Shown: positions 16,377-24,217, counted from the stretch's first letter. The stretch is 64,000 nt of DNA from Nitrospirota bacterium (GCA_016235245.1 JACRLO010000004.1:62001-126000), one strand, 5' to 3'. Notes: a model not told the origin generated them from the letters alone. Translations and numbers: made by a program.

Positions 16377-16976
16377 ATGAAAGATATTATTAAGCTATTG
16401 AACAATAATAGAGCATGGGCAAGCCGGGTCAAGGCCGAGAATCCGAACTTTTTCCTCAGGCTCGAGAAGCAGCAGCGGCCGAAATATTTATGGATCGGCT
16501 GCTCTGACAGCAGGGTGCCTGCAAACCAGATAACCGGACTGCTCCCCGGCGAGGTCTTTGTGCACCGGAATATCTCGAACCAGGTTATTAATACAGATAT
16601 GAACCTGATGTGCGTATTGCAGTATGCGATCGAAGTACTGCAGGTGAAACATATCATTGTCTGCGGTCATTACGGGTGCGGCGGAATAGAAGCGGTCATG
16701 AATAACAGGATCAATGGCCTGCTGGAGCATTGGCTCGAAAATGTGAAAACCAGAATGCCGAAACAGGGAACAATAACGGGCGATCGAATGTGTGAGCTGA
16801 ATGTGATCGCACAGGTCAGGAATCTGTCGAATAATACGATTGTGCAGAAGGCATGGCAGAAAGGAAGAGATCTGCATATTCACGGTTGGATATATTCGAT
16901 TGCAAATGGGTTGATCAAGGACCTGAAAGTGTCTCGGCATGGGCTGAAGGATGTACCTGCCCAGCGGTCACGCTAA
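16377..16976 (+). CDS. Beta-class carbonic anhydrase
   Basis: A 199-residue zinc enzyme that interconverts CO2 and bicarbonate. The zinc ligands are Cys42 (in CSDSR, with Asp44 and Arg46), His98 and Cys101 (in HYGC). The length is normal for the family, close to E. coli Can. It is cytoplasmic. It starts six bases after the biotin-dependent carboxylase stop, so it is most likely co-transcribed and supplies bicarbonate to that enzyme. Confidence 0.93.
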   Translation: MKDIIKLLNNNRAWASRVKAENPNFFLRLEKQQRPKYLWIGCSDSRVPANQITGLLPGEVFVHRNISNQVINTDMNLMCVLQYAIEVLQVKHIIVCGHYGCGGIEAVMNNRINGLLEHWLENVKTRMPKQGTITGDRMCELNVIAQVRNLSNNTIVQKAWQKGRDLHIHGWIYSIANGLIKDLKVSRHGLKDVPAQRSR

Positions 16977-17006
16977 ATAAACCCTCTCCGGCTGCTGCAT
17001 TTTGTA

Positions 17007-17036
17007 TTGACAGGAGCACCTGCAAACAAATAAGAT
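17007..17036 (+). promoter_or_regulatory. Sigma70-type promoter of the Mn riboswitch transcript
   Basis: TTGACA at 17007-17012 and TAAGAT at 17031-17036, 18-base spacer. The expected start site falls at about 17043, just before the first stem of the riboswitch. Confidence 0.75.
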
Positions 17037-17043
17037 AAAAAAA

Positions 17044-17134
17044 GTAAAGGGGAGTAGCTGTAACAGTGGCTATCGTCAACACGGCATAAGCCCGGTACCA
17101 CTGGTTAGATAACACTAACAGGCAAGACCTTTAC
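17044..17134 (+). ncRNA. yybP-ykoY manganese riboswitch
   Basis: The two conserved Mn2+ binding loops are both present: GGGGAGTAGC after the first strand of P1 (GTAAAGG, 17044-17050) and AGGCAAGACC before the second (CCTTTAC, 17128-17134). P1 pairs perfectly. A long variable arm lies between them. In this family Mn2+ brings the two loops together, stabilises P1 and turns expression on. Downstream are a cytochrome c gene and a P-type ATPase, the latter a well-known target class. Confidence 0.9.
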
Positions 17135-17172
17135 CACGACACGTACTGTCGTGGTAAAGGTCTTTTTATTTT
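17125..17172 (+). terminator. Intrinsic terminator, expression platform of the Mn riboswitch
   Basis: A 17-base-pair stem (17125-17141 with 17147-17163), five-base loop and a T-rich tail. Its left arm contains the CCTTTAC strand of riboswitch P1, so P1 and the terminator exclude each other. Without Mn2+ the terminator should form; with Mn2+ it should not. Confidence 0.9.
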
Positions 17173-17314
17173 GGCGGAGTCCGGGTGAAAGCATGGGCTG
17201 GCAGGATATTCGGAATGAGCTTTGAGTCCTGCCGGTTCAGTGATAAGATTGTGCTGAGGATGCATCGAGTGCAGGAACGGTCCTGATAAAAACGAATTAA
17301 AGGAGAAAACAGGT

Positions 17315-17761
17315 ATGAAACAGTTTCTGATTGTACTTGCATCTTTTGTTGCCCTGAGCAGTGTTGCTTTTGCCGCGGAAGTCAAATACACAACTCATAT
17401 CAAGCTGCTTTTTGAACAGAAGTGCGAGGCGTGTCATGGGAGCGATGCTCCGGAATACGCGGACTTTAAAAAAGATAAGGAGAAATACGCCGGTTTGTTC
17501 AAGGGACCGAAGATGACAGGATATGCGAATCTTGTTTTTTTTACGGGATGGCCTGATACCGGAGCGTTGATGCGCAGACTTGATGATGGTGCGAATACGA
17601 AAGACAGGAAGCCTGGCAATATGTATCAGTATTTGGGTGCAGATGATGCCGAACGCGTGAAGAATTTGAAGCTCTTCAGGGACTGGGTTGGCAACTGGGT
17701 GCTGAAGCGCTGGCCCGATATGACCAAAGAAGATCTGAACGGAATAACGGTCAAATATTGA
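17315..17761 (+). CDS. Periplasmic monoheme c-type cytochrome
   Basis: A 148-residue secreted protein: signal peptide MKQFLIVLA...VAFA (cleavage near residue 20) and one heme-c motif, Cys37-x-x-Cys40-His41 (CEACH). Several Met residues downstream (for example in MTGY or NMYQY) could be the second iron ligand. I cannot name a subfamily. AAAGGAG lies before the ATG. It is the first gene after the Mn riboswitch and 16 bases ahead of the P-type ATPase, so both should be under Mn control. Why a cytochrome is regulated by Mn is not obvious. Confidence 0.85.
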   Translation: MKQFLIVLASFVALSSVAFAAEVKYTTHIKLLFEQKCEACHGSDAPEYADFKKDKEKYAGLFKGPKMTGYANLVFFTGWPDTGALMRRLDDGANTKDRKPGNMYQYLGADDAERVKNLKLFRDWVGNWVLKRWPDMTKEDLNGITVKY

Positions 17762-17777
17762 TGACCGCTGATCAGCC

Positions 17778-20489
17778 ATGACTATGCAGTGTCATCAGAA
17801 GAGTATTGATGAGGTTTCCGAATATCTCGGCACGTCCCTGCAGGGGCTCACTGCTGAGGAGGCTGCAAAACGGCTGCACGAATATGGGCCGAATGAACTG
17901 ACAGAGAAAGCAAAGAAGACCGCACTCATGATGTTCCTTGATCAGTTCAGGGACTTTATGATCCTTGTCCTGATCGCTGCCGCTGTCATCTCGGGTTTTA
18001 TCGGAGAAATATCGGACACGGTTGCCATCATTGTTATCGTTGTCCTTAATGCGGTCATCGGCTTTATTCAGGAATACCGGGCTGAACAGGCGATGGCAGC
18101 ACTCAAAAAAATGTCGGCGCACTCTGCGGCCGTGATCAGGGACGGTGTGCCGGCAATGATCCCTGCCTCCGAGCTCGTACCCGGAGACCTGATCATTCTT
18201 GATGCCGGAAATGTGGTGCCTGCTGATATGCGGTTGATAGAGTCTGCCAGACTCAAGGTGGAAGAAGCAGCGCTTACCGGCGAATCAGTCCCGACAGAAA
18301 AGCATATTGCGCCGTTGCATGACGAACACCTGCCCCTCGGCGACAGGACCAATATGGCATATAAAGGGACCTTCGTTACCTATGGCCGAGGCCGTGGCAT
18401 CGTATCGGCAACAGGCATGGATACCGAGTTGGGCAAGATTGCGGCGATGCTTCAGGGAGAAGAAGAAGGGAAAACACCACTCCAGAGAAGGCTTGCCGGC
18501 TTCGGCCGAAGGCTTGCCCTCGCCGTTTTGGCAATCTGTGCCATTGTTTTTATCATCGGCATCATACGGGGGGAAGAACCTCTGCTGATGCTTCTCACTG
18601 CCATTTCCCTCGCTGTTGCAGCCATACCTGAGGCCCTTCCGGCGGTGATAACCATTTCGCTTGCACTTGGGGCGAAGAAACTGGTCAAGCAGAATGCACT
18701 GATACGGAAACTTCCTGCTGTTGAAACGCTCGGATCTGTTACGTACATCTGCTCTGACAAGACCGGGACTCTTACCCTGAATAAGATGACCGCTGAAGAG
18801 ATCTATGTTGATGGTGAAATAGCCAGGGGTGCAGAACAGCTCTCGGCCCTCAGTTCCCGGTTCCCGACCCTTTTTATGGCCCTTGCCCTGAGCAATGATG
18901 TCCGTACGGATGGATCAGGCAACATGATTGGTGATCCGACCGAAGTGGCACTCTATGCGGTTGCCCGGGAAGCGGGCTTCGACAGGAAGATGCTGGATGA
19001 GGCATATGTCCGGGCAGCAGAGATCCCCTTTGATTCTGACAGAAAACTTATGACAACAATACATGAGGCGGGGTTTAGGGAGCAGTCTCCTTCGGCGACC
19101 CGCTGGGGCGGGGGGGTAGGGATTAGTGACAGACAAACTACTAACACCCAATCCCAAGTCCCCAATCCCAGGTTTATCTCTTTCACCAAGGGTGCGATCG
19201 ATGTGCTGATTGACAAGTCCTCTCTGATGCTGACATCGGCGGGGATGATACCGATCAACAGGGAAGAACTGCATAAGGTTAACAACAGGATGGCTGCAGA
19301 CGGATTACGGGTGATCGGCGTCGCGATGCGGCAATGGGAGACCCTGCCCGAAGAACTCGGCTCGGATGCTGTCGAGAGCGAACTGATAATCCTCGGTCTT
19401 ATCGGCATTATGGACCCGCCGCGGGAAGAGGCAAAAGAGGCGGTGAGACTATGCAAGGCAGCAGGCATCAAGCCTGTGATGATCACGGGCGATCATCCCC
19501 TGACTGCACAGGCCATAGCAAGACGATTGGGTATTCTGGACAGTGAAACAAAGTCTGTCATCACCGGCCGCGAACTCGATAAGCTGTCCCTGGAGGAGTT
19601 TGAGGAGCGGGTCGAGCATATACAGGTCTATGCAAGGGTTGCTCCTGAGCAGAAACTGAAGATCGTGAAGGCGCTTCAGGACAGAGGCCAGTACGTTGCC
19701 ATGACAGGAGACGGGGTAAATGATGCCCCTGCCCTGAAAAGGGCTGATATCGGTGTTGCCATGGGCATTACCGGGACTGATGTGTCGAAAGAAGCTTCAC
19801 ACATGATACTGCTTGACGATAATTTTGCGACCATTGTAAAGGCCGTGCGCGAGGGCAGGAAGATCTATGACAATATCAGAAAATTCATCAAGTATCTGCT
19901 TACTACAAATTCAGGTGAAATATGGACCCTTTTTCTTGCGCCGCTGGTCGGCCTGCCCATCCCTCTGCTGCCGATCCATATCCTCTGGATAAACCTGGTT
20001 ACTGATGGGCTGCCCGCCCTTTCGCTTGCCGCAGAGCCGGCAGAGGGCGATGTTATGAGCAGGCCGCCGCGCAGGCCTGATGAAAGCATCTTTGCCCACG
20101 GTCTTGGTGCACATGCCATATGGGTCGGTCTGCTCATGGCAGGAGTTGTTCTCGGTGCCCAGGCCTGGGCGATCAGGACCGGCCACAGCCACTGGCAGAC
20201 CATGGTCTTTACGATCCTCTGTCTCACGCAGCTTGGACATGTGCTTGCCATTCGGTCGGAGAAACAGTCGCTCTTCATTATGGGGGTGCTGTCTAACCGG
20301 TATCTGCTTGGTGCGGTGCTGCTTACCTTTGCGCTCCAGATGGCCACGATATATATTCCGGTCCTGAACATGATCTTCAAGACCGAACCTCTCACCTGGC
20401 AGGAACTGCTGATTGCTTTGGCACTGTCGTCGATCGTCTTTGTTGCGGTCGAGATCGAGAAGCTGCTGAGACGGCGCAATATCATCTGA
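17778..20489 (+). CDS. P2-type cation ATPase, probable Mn2+ (or Ca2+) exporter
   Basis: A 903-residue membrane pump: N-terminal cation-ATPase domain, about ten transmembrane helices, A domain (TGES), phosphorylated Asp327 in SDKTGTLT, hinge TGDGVNDAPAL, the TM4 ion site PEALP and TM6 NLVTDGLPAL. These are features of the SERCA/PMR1-like P2 group. A yybP-ykoY riboswitch precedes it, which elsewhere controls Mn2+ efflux pumps, so Mn2+ export is the likely job. Residues about 434-466 are an odd in-frame low-complexity insertion in the nucleotide-binding domain. Confidence 0.9.
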   Translation: MTMQCHQKSIDEVSEYLGTSLQGLTAEEAAKRLHEYGPNELTEKAKKTALMMFLDQFRDFMILVLIAAAVISGFIGEISDTVAIIVIVVLNAVIGFIQEYRAEQAMAALKKMSAHSAAVIRDGVPAMIPASELVPGDLIILDAGNVVPADMRLIESARLKVEEAALTGESVPTEKHIAPLHDEHLPLGDRTNMAYKGTFVTYGRGRGIVSATGMDTELGKIAAMLQGEEEGKTPLQRRLAGFGRRLALAVLAICAIVFIIGIIRGEEPLLMLLTAISLAVAAIPEALPAVITISLALGAKKLVKQNALIRKLPAVETLGSVTYICSDKTGTLTLNKMTAEEIYVDGEIARGAEQLSALSSRFPTLFMALALSNDVRTDGSGNMIGDPTEVALYAVAREAGFDRKMLDEAYVRAAEIPFDSDRKLMTTIHEAGFREQSPSATRWGGGVGISDRQTTNTQSQVPNPRFISFTKGAIDVLIDKSSLMLTSAGMIPINREELHKVNNRMAADGLRVIGVAMRQWETLPEELGSDAVESELIILGLIGIMDPPREEAKEAVRLCKAAGIKPVMITGDHPLTAQAIARRLGILDSETKSVITGRELDKLSLEEFEERVEHIQVYARVAPEQKLKIVKALQDRGQYVAMTGDGVNDAPALKRADIGVAMGITGTDVSKEASHMILLDDNFATIVKAVREGRKIYDNIRKFIKYLLTTNSGEIWTLFLAPLVGLPIPLLPIHILWINLVTDGLPALSLAAEPAEGDVMSRPPRRPDESIFAHGLGAHAIWVGLLMAGVVLGAQAWAIRTGHSHWQTMVFTILCLTQLGHVLAIRSEKQSLFIMGVLSNRYLLGAVLLTFALQMATIYIPVLNMIFKTEPLTWQELLIALALSSIVFVAVEIEKLLRRRNII
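19080..19170 (+). other. In-frame insertion of non-coding-looking DNA inside the P-type ATPase gene
   Basis: Between the codons for EAGF and FISFTKGAID the gene carries about 100 bases that encode a Pro/Gln/Ser/Gly-rich stretch unlike the rest of the protein. The DNA contains a run of seven G (GGGGGGG), and the 9-mer CCAATCCCA occurs twice, 14 bases apart. It resembles intergenic repeat sequence that has entered the gene while keeping the frame. Confidence 0.65.
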
Positions 20490-20524
20490 CCTGCGGCCAA
20501 TTTCCAATTCTGCTTTCTCTCTCC

Positions 20525-20551
20525 CTGTGATATTATTTATCAGCATCACAG
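20525..20551. promoter_or_regulatory. Inverted repeat at the OsmC gene promoter
   Basis: CTGTGAT (20525-20531) and ATCACAG (20545-20551) form a perfect 7+7 inverted repeat with a 13-base centre containing a TATTAT -10-like box. It ends 18 bases before the gene start. It could be an operator for an unidentified regulator. The half-site spacing is too wide for a CRP site. Confidence 0.4.
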
Positions 20552-20569
20552 ATAAAGGAGAGACAGAAC

Positions 20570-21079
20570 ATGAGCACAAAACGCGATCTTAAAGAAATTG
20601 TCGCAACAAGAATTGAGTTTTTTAAGAGAAAGCCTGACGCTGCGATCTATAAGCCGAAGGTATCGTCAAAGCATATCAGGAACCTGTATACCGAGACACA
20701 GGTGAGAGAACACCTCGTGAAGTCTGACTATGCAGAGGCGGCAGGAGGAGAGAACCAGGCGCCCAATCCAATTGAGCTGCTTCTTTCAGCCTTCGGTGCC
20801 TGCGTTGAGGCCGCCTTTTACGAGTTTGCATTACACGAAGGCCTCACCATAACGTCGCTTTCTGTGGATGTGGAAGGTACGCTCGACCTGCGGGGTCTCT
20901 TCATGATCGATGATATAAACGCCGGCTTTAAGGATGTGAAGTTCATTTTCCGCATCGAGAGCCCTGATGACGAGGCACGGGTCCGTGCTCTTGCAGAGAA
21001 GGTGATCGCCCATTGTCCGGTCGTGGACAGCCTGAAAAAGCCGACCCCGGTTTCCGGAGAGATCGTAATTAACGGGTAG
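20570..21079 (+). CDS. OsmC/Ohr-family protein
   Basis: A 169-residue cytoplasmic protein of the OsmC fold, whose members reduce organic peroxides with two active Cys. The two expected Cys are visible: one in AFGACVEAAF (about residue 70) and one in AHCPVVDSL (about 150). The N-terminal half of OsmC proteins forms an intertwined dimer; the length is slightly longer than E. coli OsmC. It starts behind AAAGGAG. A thiol peroxidase role fits the oxygen-defence genes elsewhere in this window, but some OsmC relatives have unknown substrates. Confidence 0.85.
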   Translation: MSTKRDLKEIVATRIEFFKRKPDAAIYKPKVSSKHIRNLYTETQVREHLVKSDYAEAAGGENQAPNPIELLLSAFGACVEAAFYEFALHEGLTITSLSVDVEGTLDLRGLFMIDDINAGFKDVKFIFRIESPDDEARVRALAEKVIAHCPVVDSLKKPTPVSGEIVING

Positions 21080-21107
21080 GTGCAGCATGAGCCGCAGCCT
21101 CGATGCG

Positions 21108-21141
21108 GGTGAGAAAAATAAGGCTGGAAGTCTATTCCAGC
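21108..21141 (-). terminator. Terminator of the two-CW gene
   Basis: A seven-pair stem (21123-21129 with 21135-21141) with a five-base loop holding the stop codon of the minus-strand gene, followed on that strand by TTATTTTT. Stop and terminator overlap. Confidence 0.6.
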
Positions 21142-21461
21142 ATCTTCAGCAGTGCCATTGTGGGGACAAGATCCCCCCCTTCTTCTGATTTTACATATTC
21201 ATAAAAATCGCACTGCCCGCACGTCCTGTATTTTTGTGCGAAGGTTCCATGAACAGTGCCTCCGCAAAGAGTCCCGGCAACAACCCAGCATCCCCGGCCC
21301 GCACTCATGCCATCATGTATATTATCCAGTCGCAGGTTAGTAGTGGCCGGACAGACCCCCAGTTCAGAAGCACTCTCTCCGCCAAGCTCCCGTCCGCATT
21401 TTTTGAACTCCCAACAATTAAGCTTCCGATCATCCGAAGAGTCACTATCAGCCTCTGTCAC
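21132..21461 (-). CDS. Small two-CW domain protein controlled by a c-di-GMP riboswitch
   Basis: A 109-residue Cys-rich soluble protein from GTG 21461 (GAGAGG upstream). It shows the paired CW signature of two-CW domain proteins: NCWEFKKCGRE near residue 15 and GRGCWVVAGT near residue 56, then CDFY. The eight or so Cys suggest a metal site. In other bacteria this domain often ends methyl-accepting chemotaxis proteins or stands alone; its function is unknown. Upstream on the same strand are a promoter, a c-di-GMP-I riboswitch and an intrinsic terminator, so its expression should follow c-di-GMP. Confidence 0.8.
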   Translation of the reverse strand: MTEADSDSSDDRKLNCWEFKKCGRELGGESASELGVCPATTNLRLDNIHDGMSAGRGCWVVAGTLCGGTVHGTFAQKYRTCGQCDFYEYVKSEEGGDLVPTMALLKMLE

Positions 21462-21555
21462 AATTAAGCACCTCTCGTTTTAATTTCTCTATTCCGCAAA
21501 AAACGGATCTGTGTTTCTCTGAGGACGCTCCTCAGCGGTGACTCCAAATCCCCAT

Positions 21556-21592
21556 AAAAAAAATCCCAATCTCCTGAGAGAATGGGATTTAG
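21556..21592 (-). terminator. Intrinsic terminator between c-di-GMP riboswitch and its gene
   Basis: On the minus strand AAATCCCA pairs with TGGGATTT, then after one mismatch TCTC pairs with GAGA around a TCAG loop, followed by a run of T. It sits about 20 bases after the aptamer and 95 bases before the two-CW gene, the normal place for a riboswitch expression platform. Confidence 0.85.
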
Positions 21593-21607
21593 ATACTATA
21601 TCCAATC

Positions 21608-21690
21608 ACCGCTTCGGCAACCCTGCTGTCCATTTCTGGACCAGTGGCTTTGCGTCCTACCCTCTCAGATAGTTTGCTATTATCGATGGT
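21608..21690 (-). ncRNA. Cyclic di-GMP-I riboswitch (GEMM-I)
   Basis: Read on the minus strand the conserved blocks appear in order: AGCAAAC, a P2 hairpin (CTATC/GGGTAG), GGACGCAAAGCCAC, a P3 hairpin (GGTCC/GGAC), then GCAGGGTTGCCGAAGC. GACGCAAAGCC and GGTTGCCGAAG are the diagnostic parts of the aptamer. It lies right after a strong promoter and before an intrinsic terminator. Whether ligand turns the gene on or off cannot be told by eye. Confidence 0.93.
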
Positions 21691-21705
21691 CTGTATTTCT
21701 GAGCA

Positions 21706-21735
21706 ATTTTATCCCAATTCATTTAACGGTGTCAA
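21706..21735 (-). promoter_or_regulatory. Promoter of the c-di-GMP riboswitch transcript
   Basis: On the minus strand TTGACA (21730-21735) and TAAAAT (21706-21711), spacer 18; GATAAA two bases earlier gives spacer 16. The start site would be near 21698, just ahead of the aptamer. Confidence 0.75.
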
Positions 21736-21809
21736 TGCAGATTATTAGTAAATGATAGCAGCCTGCCGGACCTGCCGCACTTCAGATTGCCGGGACAGGT
21801 CAGCCGTAC

Positions 21810-22019
21810 CTATTTCTTGGGGAAATATTTTACGTTGCCTATGTTTTTAAAATTTGCATCCTGAGTCCAAATGGTGGCATTGAATTCCTGATGATTTTCA
21901 ATGAGATTGACGGGTAACAGGGATGTTTCTTTTGTCACCTACTCTTTGAAAGTGACCGTGGTCAGTAAACCTGCTGACACATAATCATTGAGTTTTTTGT
22001 ATACTATGCTGTCTGTCAT
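21810..22019 (-). pseudogene. Remnant of a PIN-domain (VapC-like) gene
   Basis: The minus-strand frame from 21938 to the stop at 21810-21812 ends with IWTQDANFKNIGNVKYFPKK, which resembles the last strand and helix of PIN-domain toxins of the VapC type (WTQD-x-DF). The frame continues upstream to an ATG at 22019 but is cut by TAG at 21939-21941. The acidic catalytic core of a PIN domain is missing. It reads as the tail of a lost toxin gene; the match is short, so this is tentative. Confidence 0.4.
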
Positions 22020-22045
22020 GACTGGCCGGGATTTAGGGAGGAAAA

Positions 22046-23350
22046 GTGCATATAGGAGTGATCGGAAGCGGATATGTAGGCCTTGTGACCGGCGCGTGCT
22101 TTGCTGAATTTGGCGTTGCCGTGACCTGTATTGACAAGGACGAAAAAAAGATCAGGGCGCTGAAAAAAGGCGAAATCCCCTTTTATGAGCCGGGCCTGAG
22201 TGATCTCGTAAAGAAGCATATCAGCAACGGCAGGCTCAAGTTCTCTACGCGTATTCAGGAAGCGGTTGATCCCTGCCTGGTTATCTTCATAGCGGTCGGC
22301 ACACCTCCACGGGGTGACGGGTCTGCGGACATGCGCTATGTGGAAGCCGTTGCAGAAGAGATAGCCCAAAGCATCAGGGGATACAAGGTTATCGTAACCA
22401 AGAGTACGGTGCCGGTCGGCACGGGCGCGCGTCTCAGGAAAATCATCTCAAAGAGGCTCAAGGAACAGGTGGACTTTGATATCGTCTCCAACCCCGAGTT
22501 CCTCAGAGAAGGCTCGGCGATCGAGGATTTCATGCGGCCCAACCGGGTCATTATCGGAGCCTCGAGCCCGCAGGCCGTTGCGATCGTAAAAGACCTCTAC
22601 AGCCCGCTCTATCTTATCGAGACTCCTTTTGTTATTACGAACGTAGAGACTGCGGAACTGATCAAATACGCCTCGAACTCGTTCCTTGCCGTAAAAATTT
22701 CTTTCATTAACGAGATGGCAGGCCTCTGTGAAAGGGTCGGGGCTGATGTGCATATGGTGGCTAAGGGCATGGGACTTGACCAGCGGATTGGCTCCAAATT
22801 TCTCCATCCAGGCCCGGGCTACGGAGGTTCCTGTTTTCCCAAGGACACGCGGGCTTTGCTGACTATCGCGAAAAACCATAACATGGAACTCGGCATTGTG
22901 AAGTCGGCTGTTCACGTAAATGACCATCAGAAGAAGCTTGCTTTTGAAAAGATCCGTGACGGGCTCGGGAAGCTTGCGGGCAAAACTGTGGCAGTACTCG
23001 GTCTATCTTTTAAGCCCAACACCAATGACATGCGAGAGGCGCCGTCCATATTCCTTGTCGAACAGCTGCTCAAGGCAAAGGCAAAGGTGAGGGCATACGA
23101 TCCCATCGCGATGGATGATGCAAGGGCTATATTCAAGAGCACGATACGATATGCAAAAAATCCCTATGACTGCATGAAGGGTGCTGATGCGGTTGTGATT
23201 GTGACTGAATGGAACGAGTTTCGGAGCCTTGAACTTATGAAGGTCAAGGCCCTGCTTAAAACGCCGTATTTTTTCGATCTCAGAAATATTTATGAGCCCG
23301 CAAAAATGCGAAAGTTGGGGTTTAAATATTCCTGCATTGGCAGAAATTAG
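22046..23350 (+). CDS. ugd: UDP-glucose 6-dehydrogenase
   Basis: A 434-residue cytoplasmic enzyme that oxidises UDP-glucose to UDP-glucuronate with two NAD+, for polysaccharide or LPS sugars. N-terminal Rossmann motif GSGYVGLVTGACFAE, catalytic Cys263 in GPGYGGSCFPKD, and the C-terminal UDP-binding domain with GLSFKPNTNDMREAPS. The length is normal. It starts at GTG 22046 after AGGGAGG. It stands alone, with no sugar operon beside it. Confidence 0.95.
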   Translation: MHIGVIGSGYVGLVTGACFAEFGVAVTCIDKDEKKIRALKKGEIPFYEPGLSDLVKKHISNGRLKFSTRIQEAVDPCLVIFIAVGTPPRGDGSADMRYVEAVAEEIAQSIRGYKVIVTKSTVPVGTGARLRKIISKRLKEQVDFDIVSNPEFLREGSAIEDFMRPNRVIIGASSPQAVAIVKDLYSPLYLIETPFVITNVETAELIKYASNSFLAVKISFINEMAGLCERVGADVHMVAKGMGLDQRIGSKFLHPGPGYGGSCFPKDTRALLTIAKNHNMELGIVKSAVHVNDHQKKLAFEKIRDGLGKLAGKTVAVLGLSFKPNTNDMREAPSIFLVEQLLKAKAKVRAYDPIAMDDARAIFKSTIRYAKNPYDCMKGADAVVIVTEWNEFRSLELMKVKALLKTPYFFDLRNIYEPAKMRKLGFKYSCIGRN

Positions 23351-23426
23351 AGACTATGGTATTATTCATTGACGCTTTTTTTGAAAGTTGTTTCTTGCGC
23401 CGAACAAAATTATTGTTTGTTGATTC

Positions 23427-23501
23427 GGGCGATTAGCTCAGCGGGAGAGCACTCCCTTCACACGGGAGGGGTCGGCAGTTCGATCCTGCCATTGCCCACC
23501 A
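23427..23501 (+). tRNA. tRNA-Val (anticodon CAC)
   Basis: A full cloverleaf: acceptor GGGCGAT pairs with ATTGCCC, D arm GCTC/GAGC, anticodon stem CTCCC/GGGAG with loop TTCACAC, T arm GGCAG-TTCGATC-CTGCC, and an encoded CCA end. The anticodon CAC reads GUG valine codons. Confidence 0.95.
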
Positions 23502-23507
23502 TAACAG

Positions 23508-23556
23508 GCTGAAAGAAGATCTTGAAATATAAGGTTTTCTTTCAGCTTTTCTTTTG
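23508..23556 (+). terminator. Terminator after tRNA-Val
   Basis: GCTGAAAGAA pairs with TTCTTTCAGC around an A/T-rich loop and is followed by TTTTCTTTTG. It begins seven bases after the tRNA. Confidence 0.75.
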
Positions 23557-23804
23557 TCCTTACCTGTTCTTGCCATCTCGTGCTTCCAATTGTACCCTTA
23601 ATTGTGTCTATCAAACCGTGGGAACTCCGCCGGGATATCCACGCGTATAGGGTTCGCAAGGGATCTGGGAATTAATAATAATTAAACGAAATGGGTGATA
23701 TCTCTCAGTCCTGACACAAAAAGAGGCCTTACGCATATTCTTGACGGGCTACCGGGCCATCTTTCCTGGCTTTTTTCTGGCATGAGTCATGCATTACTAA
23801 TTCT
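23557..23804 (+). other. Intergenic stretch with no recognised feature
   Basis: Between the tRNA terminator and the next gene I see no gene, repeat or integrase remnant. I looked for a repeat of the tRNA 3' end that would mark an integrated element and found none. Confidence 0.6.
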
Positions 23805-24158
23805 ATGCTTAATAGGCCTTATTCTAATCTTATATTGACTATAGTCTTCTTCTGTATGTTTCCATATGGAGTCGTATCAGTATTCGCAGAGCTAAGGTCT
23901 GGCGAAACACTCTTCAAAAAACACTGCGCCGTATGCCACCCCAACATCAGCAAACTGCAGAAGATAAGGAGTATTGTTGAGGGGATGAGGAATCCGCTGC
24001 CTTTCATGCCAGCGTTTGACAAGGCAAAGATACCCGATGAAGATGCAATTGAGATCGAAAACTACATTATAAAATCAACACCAAAGCAGGGCAATGGTCG
24101 ACAGGTCAAAAAGAGAGAAACCGAGACTGAGCGCAGTATCAACAACTATCGGGAGTAA
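23805..24158 (+). CDS. Monoheme c-type cytochrome, c553/c6-like
   Basis: A 117-residue secreted cytochrome: N-terminal hydrophobic signal (residues 8-28), heme-c motif Cys41-Ala-Val-Cys44-His45 and a Met in PFMPAFDKAKIPDEDA that is the likely sixth iron ligand. This is the class I small cytochrome layout. The C-terminus is a charged tail. No ribosome binding site is obvious. It is convergent with the minus-strand dehydrogenase/TrpD-like pair and not part of an obvious operon. Confidence 0.8.
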   Translation: MLNRPYSNLILTIVFFCMFPYGVVSVFAELRSGETLFKKHCAVCHPNISKLQKIRSIVEGMRNPLPFMPAFDKAKIPDEDAIEIENYIIKSTPKQGNGRQVKKRETETERSINNYRE

Positions 24159-24217
24159 CTCACTTTATGATATTGATCGCGGAGGTTGACACCTTCAGGA
24201 AGAACATCTTCTAACTG

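Noticed and set aside
20525-20551. CRP/cAMP binding site
   Set aside because: The half-sites TGTGA and TCACA are 15 bases apart instead of six.
23427-23804. Integrated element at the tRNA-Val gene
   Set aside because: No repeat of the tRNA 3' end and no integrase are visible downstream.
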